A stretch of 64,000 bases of DNA from Capitulum mitella (Eukaryota; Arthropoda; Thecostraca; Pollicipedomorpha; Pollicipedidae): NCBI GenBank assembly GCA_030062745.1, contig CP099841.1, positions 5,893,423-5,957,422 of the forward strand, given 5' to 3'. Shown here in pieces: positions 22,801 to 33,000 of the stretch. The notes beneath the pieces are model-generated. The model searched no databases. It was not told the DNA's origin and saw nothing but the letters and a program-made list of their open reading frames with translations. Numbering within the stretch: the first letter of the stretch is position 1; the number at the start of each line of letters is the position of its first letter. Position numbers and translations under genes: made by a program.

Positions 22801-25800
22801 GGAGAGCCGCCGCCGTCACCAGTTCTGCGACCAGGTCGAGGGCTACCCGGGCGTGTGCCGCTGCCTGCAGCCGCACGCCATCCTGCCGCAGCCCAGCAGT
22901 CTCGTGAGTCGTGAGCGGTCACGCCGCACGAGGAGGGTGGGGTGGGAGTCATAGTCACGCCATCCTGCCGCAGCCCAGCAGTCTTGTGAGTCGTGAGCGG
23001 TCACGCCGTACGAGGAGGGTGGGGTGGGAGTCATGGTCACGTCATCCTGCTGGAGTCAGGCAGCCTGGTGAGCAGCCGCAGCGCATGGGGGGTCACAGTC
23101 ACGCCGTCCTGCATTCCACAGCTAGCAGAGCCGCGCACGCAAGACAATATTGATGTCGCGTTCGTAGTTGCACTGACCGCGTTGGAAACACCATTTGACG
23201 GTCGCTGTTTTTCTGCCGCGGTTTTTCGAGAGACCTCTGGCTGCGCAGTGCATTAATGCCTCATGATTTACGCTGTGACGTCCTTGGAAAAAGTTGGCCA
23301 TTAGCCACAAGACGCTTGAATTTTTAGCAAAGACGTGTTTTAAAATGTCCGTAATGGACAGGAAGGAAAACTGGTTTTCATGGTGGACATGTTTGATATG
23401 AGTTAGTTCAAGTCGGTTGCTTTCCACTGCACTTGGGACGCAAGCGTCCTATAATTTAGATACTGCACCTAAAGACAAAACATCAGAATTCATCACCCTA
23501 TGGTGTAATATTATTTTCGCTCGCTTCACTGCTAAAGCGGAACCTTCCGGATCAGAAACCGTGATGAGGTCGTTGGTCGCGCCCGCAGGAGGAAAACATC
23601 GACTCCATCTTCGTGGCGGTGATGGCCACCCACCGGCCGTACTACCTGTACCGTTCGCTGAGGTCGCTGGCGTTCGCCCATGGCTCTCAGACCGACAACA
23701 TCGTCGTCTACCTGGAGAACGACCACAACCCGGAACTGGAGGCGTTGGTCTCGCTCTTCGGGTTCAAGGTAATTTAACCGAGGAGAGATCAGCAACGATC
23801 CGTCAGACATTTTTTTTTTGGTGCAGTGCAACCCCCTTTGTTCACTAAAACACCAAGGCGTCTATCTCTCCCCTTTGCGCATCGTAAATTTTGACGTAAA
23901 TTATGCCGTTTAAAACTGTTCGGAGAAAACTGCGGCGAATTTTATTTTAACAGAACATGGCTGCTTGCGATGTGATGCAGTGGCGTATTTATCCTGTTAC
24001 AGGTGCGTTACGTGGCCCCCAAATCCCACAAGAGCATCAACATGGTGATAGGCAACCGGGTCATGGACATTCTCAGTGACGTTTTCACCACCTTCATGGA
24101 GGCAGAGTACGTTCTCTTCATCGAAGAGGACCTGGAGTGTTCTCCCGATATTTTCCGGTAAGACATGCTTAAGTAAGTTTCGTATGCAATATTCCATTGA
24201 GCTCAGGTCTCCAGGTATGGAGAGGGTTACAAGACTCACTATATAGATCCGTTATCGCCGTTTTTTACTTTGCTTTAGGTCTCTAAGTCAGCCATGTATC
24301 GTGTCTTGGAAGTACCATGTCCATGTTCAAGTCAAGGGCCATGCATCGTGTCTTGTATTTTGGCATCAGTGGCAGTCTGAATTTTGGGTGACCGTACGGG
24401 GTTGCGAAGCAGGGCATTAGTCGTCGAGGAATACAGCTGAACCGACAAAAATCTTTCCTGGCGTACTCTTGGTTTGTGACGATGGCGGGACAGGGCATCA
24501 ATGGTCCAGGAATACGACTGAGCCGACAGTAAGTCACTTGCAGTTCTTTTTCAATAGATGGTATTGTGACGCTCGCGTCGTTGCAGCTACTTTGGCCAGA
24601 CTCGGCCCCTGCTGGAGGAGGACCCGACCCTGCTCAGCGTGCAGGCCATGAACCTGCAGTCCCGCTTCAACACCTCCCACGCCACGGACACCGCCTACCG
24701 CGTCGACGACTTCAACGGCGTCGGCTTCCTCCTATCCAGGAAGATATACGAGGGGGAGGTGAAGCCCGCCTGGCCAGAATACGCCTGGGTGAGTTCTGCG
24801 GGTTAAAAGTCCAGACTGACGCCAGGCGGGGAGGTCCCTCCGGCCAGCGGACTGACGAAAGACTGCCTCGAGGGAATGACTTAGCTTAGCTGAGGGAATG
24901 TTAGGCCTACGTCAAAGCTGATGCACATCTTGTGTCGAAAAAGCATGTTTTTGTTAGGAAAAATGACGTGGAGAATTGGTCACTCTACAGAAAAATTTCG
25001 TACTTTTCTTGGGGATTTCAATAAAATATTACTTCCAAGGAGCAGTATTCCATCTTTGTATGTGGGTACAGGGATGGTTATCAATCGGACTTATATAATG
25101 CTGCCGAATACGTTTTGTCTCCTTTAAGCGAAACGAGTCGATCATTCAAGCAAATCTAAAAGTAGGCGTGGCCCGTTGCATCGCCTGAAAAATACGTCTG
25201 GCATCTCATCTCCACAGAAGAGCGACTGGGATATATTCATCGACAAGATAATAAGACACGATCGTGAAGTTATCGTTCCCGACGTGAACCGGGTCTACCA
25301 CGTCGGAAGAGACTCCTTCTACGTGAACACGGAGCTGTTCGACGCACACTACAAAAACATGTCCGCCAATCCGGACCCAACGGCTTCCCTGAAAGACGTC
25401 AGCAGGTGAGACAGACTATCCCCCGCCGAGCCCGCATTGCACGTTCTCACAAACGTCCGCTCTTTCTGCAGAAACACCACGTTCATTTCTAAGTTAAATG
25501 ATTGGAATGGAAAGCTTCCTGGCAAAGCGGTAGCTCACGAATGCGTGGACACCATGCTGGCTGCATTTAAATGCAGTTTTTCTCGTCGGATTTTGATCTA
25601 AGCTACCAGTCGTCTCAAAAGGGAAAGAAACGTTTTGGTGAGTTTTCCACATTTTTGAGCGACTTTTTATCTAGCGAAGTTTTGCGACATTCCAGCGTCA
25701 CCATGATATATGTGAAACACATTGTTTTCAATATAAAATCGGTAGTAACCTGAATGCAGTTAAAAAGCCTCAATGACGCATTAACTTCGCTGAGAAGATA

Positions 25801-27297
25801 AGGAAGACAATGTGTGGTATATTTGGGTTAAGACCAATGTAAATGTTACCCACAGGCTTCACAAACTCAAATATGAGGAGGATTTGACGGCCAGACTGCA
25901 AGAAGCCGTTATCATTCGAGAATACAAGGACATCTGTCTCGCAGAAAACATGACCACCAATTTTCAACATCAGGTAAAGTTTGGAATAAATTAAAGCGCT
26001 TCAAATGGGATAATTTGAACGTTAAAAATGGAAAAGTTGTGACGTCTTACTGCTTTCAAAATGATGATGAATTCCTTCAGCATACCAGTGTGAAACCACT
26101 TACTTTAAGCCCGGTTTGTTGAAGTTTTGCGAAATTGGATATTTTAATTAGAAAAAACTGTACTACTGGTAGCAAAGCTTTGTGTGAGCAATCAGACAAC
26201 AAAATAAGCTTTCTTTTCCAGAACCTAACAGAAGTTTTGTTTTTCCAAATGGAAAGCAAGACAGATAAATCTACGTGGTCCTACCTAGCAAAGGTAAGCT
26301 GAACCTCCAGGGTAACTGAAACCCGAAGCTGCTCATATAAGCGTGCAAACAAGCCTAAACGCGCAAGACGGCAGTGTCCTCACGTGTCAGCATTTCACAC
26401 ATTCATGAAAAGATGTCTTAACTGAGCAAACGCACAAACGATGCCATTCGTGCCACGCTCATTGTGACGACAGGCGATGCGAAATGTGCCTGCTGGTCCG
26501 GCTGTCTGCTGCGGCCTTCGTCAGTGATGTCTTGTCTGGTGACGTTCTGTCCCGGCTCGCCGCAGTGCTGGGGTCTCTGGCCAAGTCCCACTACGGGCCA
26601 ACACGGCGGCCTCTGGCGCTTCTGGATGGAGAACAAGAAGGGCTTTTTCTTTCACATGGTTTTCATTGGCGTGCCGTTCTCCCGGTACTCGTAAGTAGCC
26701 TCTGTTCTGTCTCCGGTCCACTGGCTGGCGACGGCTTCCCTGACAGCTGTTCTCGTGAACGTCACAAAGCCATCCTTGCTGATACTTTGAATCCTAATGT
26801 AGTCAACAGACGAGTAATTTTGTCCAGCAAGATTCAAACGCGACTTGTTTGTTTCCTTAGTAGGGTTTAGGGGCGCATCAACTCAATGGTCATATTGCGC
26901 CCGCAATTCAAACGCGACGCTTGCCGCTCCTCGGCCTTGCCGCTGCCTGCTGCGCTGCTGTCGCCGTGGGCAGCCGCGTCGCCCGCTGACCCGGCCCGCC
27001 ACCCGTAGGTCGTTCAAGCCCTCCGACCTGGAGCCGTACCGAGCGCCTGCCGCCGGGACAACCTCGACCAGCAGCCCTGATGCGGCCGCCGTGCCGCCGA
27101 GCTCGGCCAGCACCCGGTCCAGTGCGGCGCCGGCCGGCGGTCAGCAGCCGGCGCCGGCCACGCCCAGCCCCAGCCCCAGCCCCAGCCCCAGCCCCAGCTC
27201 CAGCTCTAGCTCCAGCCCCAGCCCGAGCCCCAGCCCGGCGGTGAAGCCTTCTCCCACGGTCGGTCGGACCGCAGTGCCAGCGGCCAGCGCCCGGTAA
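19560..27297 (+). CDS. POMGNT1: POMGNT1, protein O-linked-mannose beta-1,2-N-acetylglucosaminyltransferase
   Basis: Transfers GlcNAc from UDP-GlcNAc in beta-1,2 linkage to O-mannose on proteins such as alpha-dystroglycan (core M1) in the Golgi; GT13 family. Thirteen exons: 19560-19878, 20538-20671, 21202-21381, 21826-21939, 22664-22903, 23589-23768, 24003-24157, 24587-24788, 25218-25405, 25856-25973, 26222-26293, 26566-26690, 27009-27297. All phases agree and the sum is 2316 nt (771 aa; human about 660). Visible parts: short cytosolic tail and one membrane anchor (19-35), stem/PANDER-like lectin domain (about 130-250), Cys-rich linker (CHW 289; FC 304; VCRC 314-316), catalytic GT13 domain with the metal/UDP motif EED (430-432) and DWD (511-513), then a Pro/Ser-rich tail. 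POMT2 follows on the same strand. The start could instead lie in an unseen upstream exon, since GACGTGCAG|G at 19570 can act as an acceptor. Orthology is based on similarity in every exon. Confidence 0.93.
19880..20015 (+). repeat. 68-bp tandem duplication at the start of POMGNT1 intron 1
   Basis: Two head-to-tail 68-bp copies (19880-19947 and 19948-20015) with two differences. The first begins inside the exon 1 donor (TGAGACCAGCC). The second copy lacks the GG before TGAGA, so it does not recreate a GT donor (TCTGAGACC). Confidence 0.9.
20538..20671 (+). CDS. POMGNT1: POMGNT1 exon 2: stem
   Basis: Acceptor GCCGCCAG|TG completes the split Val codon from exon 1. The RRRLEVEAGEEHVDVKLDGES stretch corresponds to the RRVLDVEV...VAVDGT region before the lectin-like stem domain of vertebrate POMGNT1. 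Ends in phase 0 at GAGTCG|GTGAGA. Confidence 0.85.
21202..21381 (+). CDS. POMGNT1: POMGNT1 exon 3: PANDER-like stem domain, first half
   Basis: Sixty codons, phase 0 to 0. RGLHVVVLDQDSGAVMARR and FLDAVRPGRVLV are the conserved core of the ILEI/FAM3-like stem domain, which in the human enzyme binds GlcNAc-containing O-mannosyl glycans. Acceptor GCCGCAG|CTG, donor AAG|GTACGG. Confidence 0.92.
21826..21939 (+). CDS. POMGNT1: POMGNT1 exon 4: PANDER-like stem domain, second half
   Basis: Thirty-eight codons, phase 0 to 0. LRLKLTQLGSQFIPDLRFRDQWAMVA matches the 'LGS...L.WRDTWAF' segment that closes the stem domain. Confidence 0.92.
22664..22903 (+). CDS. POMGNT1: POMGNT1 exon 5: Cys-rich linker
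   Basis: Eighty codons, phase 0 to 0. Contains CHWTVSEESRRRHQFC and VEGYPGVCRC, the cysteine pattern joining stem and catalytic domain. The exon's last 30 bp and its donor are duplicated downstream (see 22874-23037). Confidence 0.93.
22874..23037 (+). repeat. 82-bp tandem duplication spanning the exon 5 donor of POMGNT1
   Basis: Unit 1 (22874-22955) holds the last 30 bp of exon 5, the donor CTC|GTGAGT and 52 bp of intron. Unit 2 (22956-23037) repeats it nearly exactly, including CTT|GTGAGT. A diverged third unit follows from 23038 (CAGCCTG|GTGAGC). Two or three consecutive candidate donors therefore exist. Confidence 0.92.
23589..23768 (+). CDS. POMGNT1: POMGNT1 exon 6: start of GT13 catalytic fold
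   Basis: Sixty codons, phase 0 to 0. FVAVMATHRPYYLYRSLRSL is the first beta-strand and nucleotide-binding region of GnT-I-type enzymes (V.V...NRP.YLYR.LRSL). Acceptor CCCGCAG|GAG, donor AAG|GTAATT. Confidence 0.95.
24003..24157 (+). CDS. POMGNT1: POMGNT1 exon 7: EED metal/UDP motif
   Basis: Encodes EAEYVLFIEEDLECSPD; the EED triplet is the DxD-equivalent that coordinates Mn2+ and the UDP-sugar. Ends in phase 2 at TTTCCG|GTAAGA. Confidence 0.95.
24587..24788 (+). CDS. POMGNT1: POMGNT1 exon 8: catalytic domain
   Basis: Phase 2 to 0, 67 full codons. RPLLEEDPTLLSVQAMN and GVGFLLSRKIYEGEVKPAWP match the family's LLEED..L...AWN and GLGW.L....Y.EELEPKWP segments. The W-N of the human protein is M-N here. 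Confidence 0.95.
25218..25405 (+). CDS. POMGNT1: POMGNT1 exon 9: DWD motif and acceptor site
   Basis: KSDWDIFIDKIIR carries the conserved DWD whose aspartate is the proposed catalytic base; REVIVPDVNRVYHVG matches the IIPDVSRSYHFG loop. Phase 0 to 2. Confidence 0.95.
25856..25973 (+). CDS. POMGNT1: POMGNT1 exon 10: C-terminal part of catalytic domain
   Basis: Phase 2 to 0, 39 full codons; LKYEEDLTARLQEAVII corresponds to the L..EAYE..V..LL segment of the human enzyme. Less conserved than neighbouring exons, but frame and splice sites (CCCACAG|G, CAG|GTAAAG) fit. Confidence 0.82.
26222..26293 (+). CDS. POMGNT1: POMGNT1 exon 11
   Basis: A short 24-codon exon, phase 0 to 0: LFFQMESKTDKSTWSYLAK parallels [20 protein letters not shown] of the human protein. 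Flanked by TTTTCCAG and AAG|GTAAGC. Confidence 0.88.
26566..26690 (+). CDS. POMGNT1: POMGNT1 exon 12: end of conserved domain
   Basis: GQHGGLWRFWMENKKGFFFHMV and GVPFSRYS match the [23 protein letters not shown]..SPYS end of the conserved domain. Phase 0 to 2 at TACTC|GTAAGT. Confidence 0.93.
27009..27297 (+). CDS. POMGNT1: POMGNT1 exon 13: Pro/Ser-rich C-terminal tail
   Basis: After SFKPSDLEPYR the exon becomes low-complexity: Ala/Pro/Ser/Thr followed by Ser-Pro dipeptides encoded by CCCAGC hexamers, then VKPSPTVGRTAVPAASAR and TAA. The human tail is short and Pro-rich; here it is about 95 residues. The acceptor is CCCGTAG|G. The tail's Ser/Thr-Pro content makes it a possible O-glycosylation target (inference). 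Confidence 0.85.
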
Positions 27298-29530
27298 CGA
27301 CCGCGGCCGGCACCGAGGGGGGGGGGGGTGGGGCAACGATCAGGAGAGTAAGGGTGGAGCGACAGAGGGGTGGGCTGGAGCGACCACGAAAATGAGACTG
27401 GCGACCAGAGGCACGGACCAGGTGATCAGAGAAGTGGACCCGAGAACCGGAGGAACGGACCAGGAGGCCAGAGGAGCGGATCATATCAGCGAAGCGGAGC
27501 GAGGAGGTCGCATCAAACTGTGGCGCCAACCCAGGCCTCACGAGGTGTGGCAACTGCGGGAGGGGCCGGTCGGGATCCTCCGCCACCGACCGTGCCAGAG
27601 AGGACCTCTGCCCTGATCCGCAGAGAGACGGTCTCACCGGTGAAGCTGGCAGCTGCGCTGACTTGACCGGTGGTGCTCGGCGTACGGCGACACGGTGGCG
27701 TCAGGAACTCGGAGGCCATCAGACTACACACACAGTGCAGGGACTGGCTGGCTGCCACGCCTTCCGGCTACCTTAAGTCTTCTTGAAACCGTTTTTTAAC
27801 GAAGAGCATTGGGTGTTTGACCGATGGGATTCCAATGAAATTTGTCTGTTGCTTTGGAGTTCCATTGGTCTTCAGCCCAATGTGTCACGTATGTTGACGA
27901 TTGTTGTAGATATATGGGGTATTCGGTTTTTATGGTCCTGGTAACTGTGTAAAGCGTTTTTTTTTTTGCGCAGCACTTTCCTGTGATGTCCTGTCTACCA
28001 TCATGCAATTTTTTTTACCACCCGTCAGAAATTCGGATGTGTCCTAATAACAGGTGTTCTTGTGGAACGGCGGTTTCTTTCTCCGTGTATACAGACGTCC
28101 GTTCCATATCACGCAATAGACTGATGATCAGTACAATTTACCACCACGTTGTCGGGAGTGACGCCACAGTGCATATTGGAAAGACTGCAGGGATGTTTTA
28201 AATTCCGTGGGATCGCAAGCTGCGTAATGTGAGCACGCGTTTTTTCCACGCGTTTTTTTATAGGTGTCCACTTCTCTGAACGCAGACTACATTAACGGAA
28301 TGTTCGGGCTGCTGCGTACAGATACGTGCAATGTTTAGACACCTGTACCGTCTGATAACGTGCGGCGAACGTTTCTGCTTCTGCACCTTCAGTACTCGAC
28401 AACCGTCTGTGCGGTGATGTGACGGCGTAGAACACCCAGTTATGGATGTCATCGATTAACGTACATTACTCGTGCAACGTGTGGTGTTAAAACATTATCA
28501 TCTCAAATGGCTCGATGAGCTTGGTCGCGCCGGAAAGGACGAGAGAAGACGATTTCATGTCAATAAACAAGAGAAGGAAACCGCTTATTCTCTGCCAAAA
28601 ACGAAGAATATCCATATTACTTAAGAGTTCGAACTGTTCCGTTGTGAAGATGACTAAGACCCATAATAGTAATAATCCATTCCACACAGCCTTGATGATT
28701 CTGATGTTGTCCAAAATGCGACCTGCTTATCGGGCCTAACAATTTTTATTTGCAGAATTGTTCTCTCAATTACCACATGTCTTGTCTCCAGAAACATGCC
28801 GGAAATCAAAACATTTCCGTAGCGCTGCCGTTCTGAAAAACATCTTTTTCTCGGGTGCAGCACTTCAACTCCTATATACTTATGATGAACATACTCTCAT
28901 GCGTCAGCTTCGACCGACAGGCTGGCTGGCTATTGAACATGTATCGTTATTGATGCCTGGCTAAAGAACGAAAGGATTGTGCGTAATTGTGCGTAGTCGA
29001 TGCAAAACAATTTTTATTCCTCAATACGCCCGAACATTTCTCAGGTTTCGCAGTTTTCGTCAAGATTTAAACAGGACGGTAGTTCACGGTAGAGAGATTT
29101 CATGGCGGAACCCACGCAAGGTCGCGGACGCAGGAGTGTTCGTTTGCCGACGATGTACTTGTGCAGCGAGGCTCTGAAATGTGCGAAACACCCACTCCAT
29201 CACCCTAGCTCCTTTTTTTCACGTCGCTTGTCAGCACCAAGTGGCAATAAAAATAGCCACTTCTTCAGGTTGCCGTAACGTAACGCCCGAAAACTGCGCG
29301 CAGGTAAACCGCAAACTGTTTGCCTTTTTCGCAATGCAGCTCACATCCAGCATCGTGGAGTCACTACGTATCATCCGCCTAACGGTCTCTCTGCATCTGG
29401 CATGTCTGTCTGCGTCTTGCCCGACCCCCGCAGTCTTTTTGCCGTCCTGCCCCTAGTCTCTCCGCCCGCCGGCCGTCTCAGAACAGTCTTCTCGCGTCCA
29501 TCAGCGATTACTCCGTTCACAACCCGCGAC
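27298..29530. other. POMGNT1 3' flank and intergenic DNA
   Basis: A degenerate purine-rich tract (GGACCAG/GAGGA words, 27370-27500) follows the stop codon. No AATAAA lies near the POMGNT1 stop; the first is at 28562-28567. No other exon recognised. Confidence 0.45.
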
Positions 29531-29860
29531 CTCGGCTGTTATCCCGCTCGAATTCCGCAGTCCTCGACTGTTATCCCGCTCGCAGTGACGCGGCCCTAGG
29601 CTGTTATCCTGCTCACAGTGCCGCGGCCCTAGGCTGTTATCCCGCTCGCAGTGACGCGGCCCTAGGCTGTTATCCTGCTCACAGTGCCGCGGCCCTAGGC
29701 TGTTATCCCGCTCGTAGTGACGCGGCCCTAGGCTGTTATCCTGCTCACAGTGCCGCAGCCCTAGGCTGTTATCCTTCTCACAGTGCCACGGCCCTCGGCT
29801 GTTATGCCGCTCGCAGTCCGCGGTCCCGGGCTGTTATGCCGCTCGCAGTCCGCGGCCGTG
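29531..29860 (+). repeat. 33-bp minisatellite upstream of POMT2
   Basis: About ten units built on GGCTGTTATCCCGCTCGCAG. In the core, two alternating subtypes (GCTCGCAGTGACG and GCTCACAGTGCCG) create a higher-order 66-bp period. It ends about 160 bp before the favoured POMT2 start, in a CpG-rich neighbourhood, so it lies in the probable promoter or 5' leader. Confidence 0.93.
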
Positions 29861-30022
29861 TGGTGCCGGCTCCTCTCCGGCCGGCCGATGCCCGGCGGCG
29901 GTAGGGACGGGCCGTTGACCCTGACGGCCCGCCGCCGCTGCCGCCGCTGCCGCTGCGGCCGGGGCCGCCCGGCCATCCGCCGGCACAGTGGGTTCAGAGA
30001 CCGGTCGTCCCGGTCTGAAGCC

Positions 30023-30087
30023 ATGCTGTCCGCGCTGTTCAGGCAAGAACTGAAGAAGGCTGGAAAGGTGACAAGGGGACAGGACAG
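30023..30087 (+). CDS. POMT2: POMT2 exon 1: N-terminal cytosolic segment
   Basis: MLSALFRQELKKAGK..., 21 codons plus two bases before CAG|GTGAGA; exon 2 supplies the third base (AGA). The frame is open upstream to an ATG at 29888 in CpG-rich sequence. The sequence itself is not conserved, so the call rests on frame, phase and CpG context. Confidence 0.65.
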
Positions 30088-33000
30088 GTGAGATGATGTG
30101 GCTTCCGTTAGTCTGGGTTTAACATTTGCCGATAGATCTTCATTTCAGACCGGTTCGCCGCCAGTGTCAGTCACATATTTCAAGTGGGACTGTGATTGAC
30201 GCTATTCTGAGACGCTGTTTCGTAGGCAGTCGGGGAAATCTCCATTCTCTCAATGTTGGCGTAACTGTCCCGCGGTTCTCCCCCCCCCCTCCCCTCTTTC
30301 CGTGGAGCCGCCAAAGACGGCCGCTCTGCGATCCGTTCGTCCAAGCCACTCCGGTGTTATTGACATACTGCGGGTCAGCGTTGCAGTCTCCGCCGGGTCG
30401 GCTGCTATTGGCTGCGCTGGAGACAAATACAGCAGCGCGGTTTCAGTGAATGCATTTAGCGGGGATTCAGGTCGCTTTTGTGATGACAGAGGCGACCCAG
30501 GACGGGTTAACGCGCGATAAATGAGCGAAAAATATTGCATCTTTACAAGACGATCACATTACGACCTTGCGTCGCGTTACGAGGTTTCGTTCATGGCTGG
30601 TTTACTTGAACATTGTGGCTTACATGAACAAGCGATGGTGCGTGCTAATCGTGCTGCTTACAGACCCCAGATTTATACCTGTCGGAACGGTCAGTGGTCT
30701 AGTGGATTTATTTCCGTTTACAGCTGAATATTCACGTCAAACCCAGGTTCAAAATGCTGCAGCATTACACACCAAAGAAAACACTTCTGTCAACCTCTTC
30801 GCCACCTACCATAAGTGTTTCAGCTTGCTAAGAGCACCTTGATCGAGGAACGTAGCTTAGGGGGGAGGATCAATGAGGTCATGCCTCTTTGGGGCTTAAC
30901 GTTTCCTTGCGCATTAAAAAGATAAAAAAATAAATGATATTAAGCATAGATCTCTACAACGCGAAATAAAGTGACATCCGGGACTGTTAGGTTTTGAGGT
31001 TGGTTGGGTCCTGGCTTTCGTCCTGGTCTCTCCTTGGCGAAATCCTGACTGCGCCCATGCCTCATTCACCACTACGGATTCCTGAATTTCCACGGGCCTA
31101 CAAATATCGCTCGGCGGCGAACTCTGCTGCAGTTTTGCGATGCATTGTTTTCAATGTCTGTACTTATGTGTCGACAGAAAAACCAGAGGCGATGCTCTGT
31201 ACAACGTGACATGGTGGGGCTGTCTCCTTGCTATCGTTGTAATAACGACCGGTCTCCGGACTTACCAAATTGGATACCCTCAGGCTCCAACGTGAGTATT
31301 GCCTTGGACGTAGTCATTTGTTTGACAAGTGAGAGAGATACGGCATGATATAATGCGATGTAACTGATATGATGTGATATATTTGATTTGATGCCACTGA
31401 TTGTGGGACTTGTGGTTGACATGGTGTGTTTCTCTGACGTTTAAATGCTTTACGGATATTTATTTCCAGATGGGATGAGGTCCATTTTCTTCGGTTTTCC
31501 CAACACTATCTCAACGGAACTTTCTTCCAAGATGTTCATCCCCCACTTGGAAAGGTAGGTCCACATATCAAACTACACTTTTTCAGCGTACCATATGGTT
31601 GCTTATACATTTTTATTGCCAGTGCTTGGGACGTAGCGATATCCGTTGCCATCCGATCCCTATTTCGTTACAGAAATGCCATGAAAGGTTATCTTAGCAT
31701 GCAGCATAACTATGGACTGGATCTTATCAGGTTGGGACGTGCACAGTAACAAAAATGTTTAAGGGACTGAGAAACGCAAAGCAATGCCCTAATAGGCGAA
31801 TCTAGCGCAGATTTTGGATGGCCTTTATAAGACATCCTGTGACATGTTTTTGTTCTGAATTGACAGATGATTGTCGGCGCCATCGGGTACCTGTCCGGCC
31901 AAAACCGAACAATGATGTTCGAACAGCATTACATGTACCAGTACCCGCAGGACGAGTGGTACATCCTGATGAGGATAGTAAGAGAAATCAAAGCAATTTA
32001 TCTTGTGGTGTTTGATTAAAACGATTCGTTATCGCCTCAAAGTATAACACTCAACGCTATGGCTAACACGATGTAAGACCGATCTGAGGTTGCGGCTCGA
32101 AAAAACTGGTATATTTTTTGGTAACATTCCTTAAACCAATGGCTGATACGATGCATGCCGACGTACATCAATTTTACATGGGCTGTGCGGCATAATATAA
32201 CGTGCTTTAACTTATGCCGCCGCAGGGTATCTCAATGTTCGGTGTGCTCCAAGTGGTGACGTCATTCCTCATCGTCTGGGAGATCAGCAGGTCTCTTTCA
32301 GCGGCCTACATCACCGCATTGCTCATCGTCTGCGGTCAGCTGAATTTGCGTGATGTCACACTGAAGTGTGACGTCTTGTTTGTTATCATGTGGTGTTTTA
32401 TTAAATTGCCGGTATAGTTTCTTTAAGGCTGAGCCATTCGCACGTCAGAACAGCCGTATCAGCCAGCCTTTGTGACATTTGGTTTGTATAACTTTTATGC
32501 ATCGATTGGCCGAAAACATCGCAGATAACTGAATATAAGGACATACAATACATGTTTCAATGACTGCATTCTGTGGTGCAAACCGGCATGTACCGATGTT
32601 TTGCGCGCAGTGACAATCTTTTTTTTTTGCTTTGTCGCAGATTCTGCCGCAAACGCCTACAACAGGCTGGTCCTGCTGGACCCGATACTGATCTGGTTCA
32701 TCCTGCTGTCCGTCTACACCAGCGTCAAGTTTTGGTCCTACCGGGACAGGTGGGTCCTTGGACTCGGGCATTATGAAACACTGCGGACGCTTATGCATAC
32801 TTCATATGCGCTTCCGTCAAGCGAAAATAAAACGACAAAAGACAATGACGTCTGCCCGTTTCGAAGTGCTGTCATCTCGCCCTAACATCGAGACCACTGT
32901 CACGCACGTTCGCAGACCATTCGGCGCCCGCTGGTGGCAGTGGATGCTGGCCACGGGCGTCAGTCTGGGCCTCACGTTCTCGGTCAAGTACGTGGGGACG

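Noticed and set aside
29531..29860. Regular 33-bp repeats considered as a CRISPR array
   Set aside because: Units are contiguous with no unique spacers, and the context is an animal gene promoter; it is a minisatellite.
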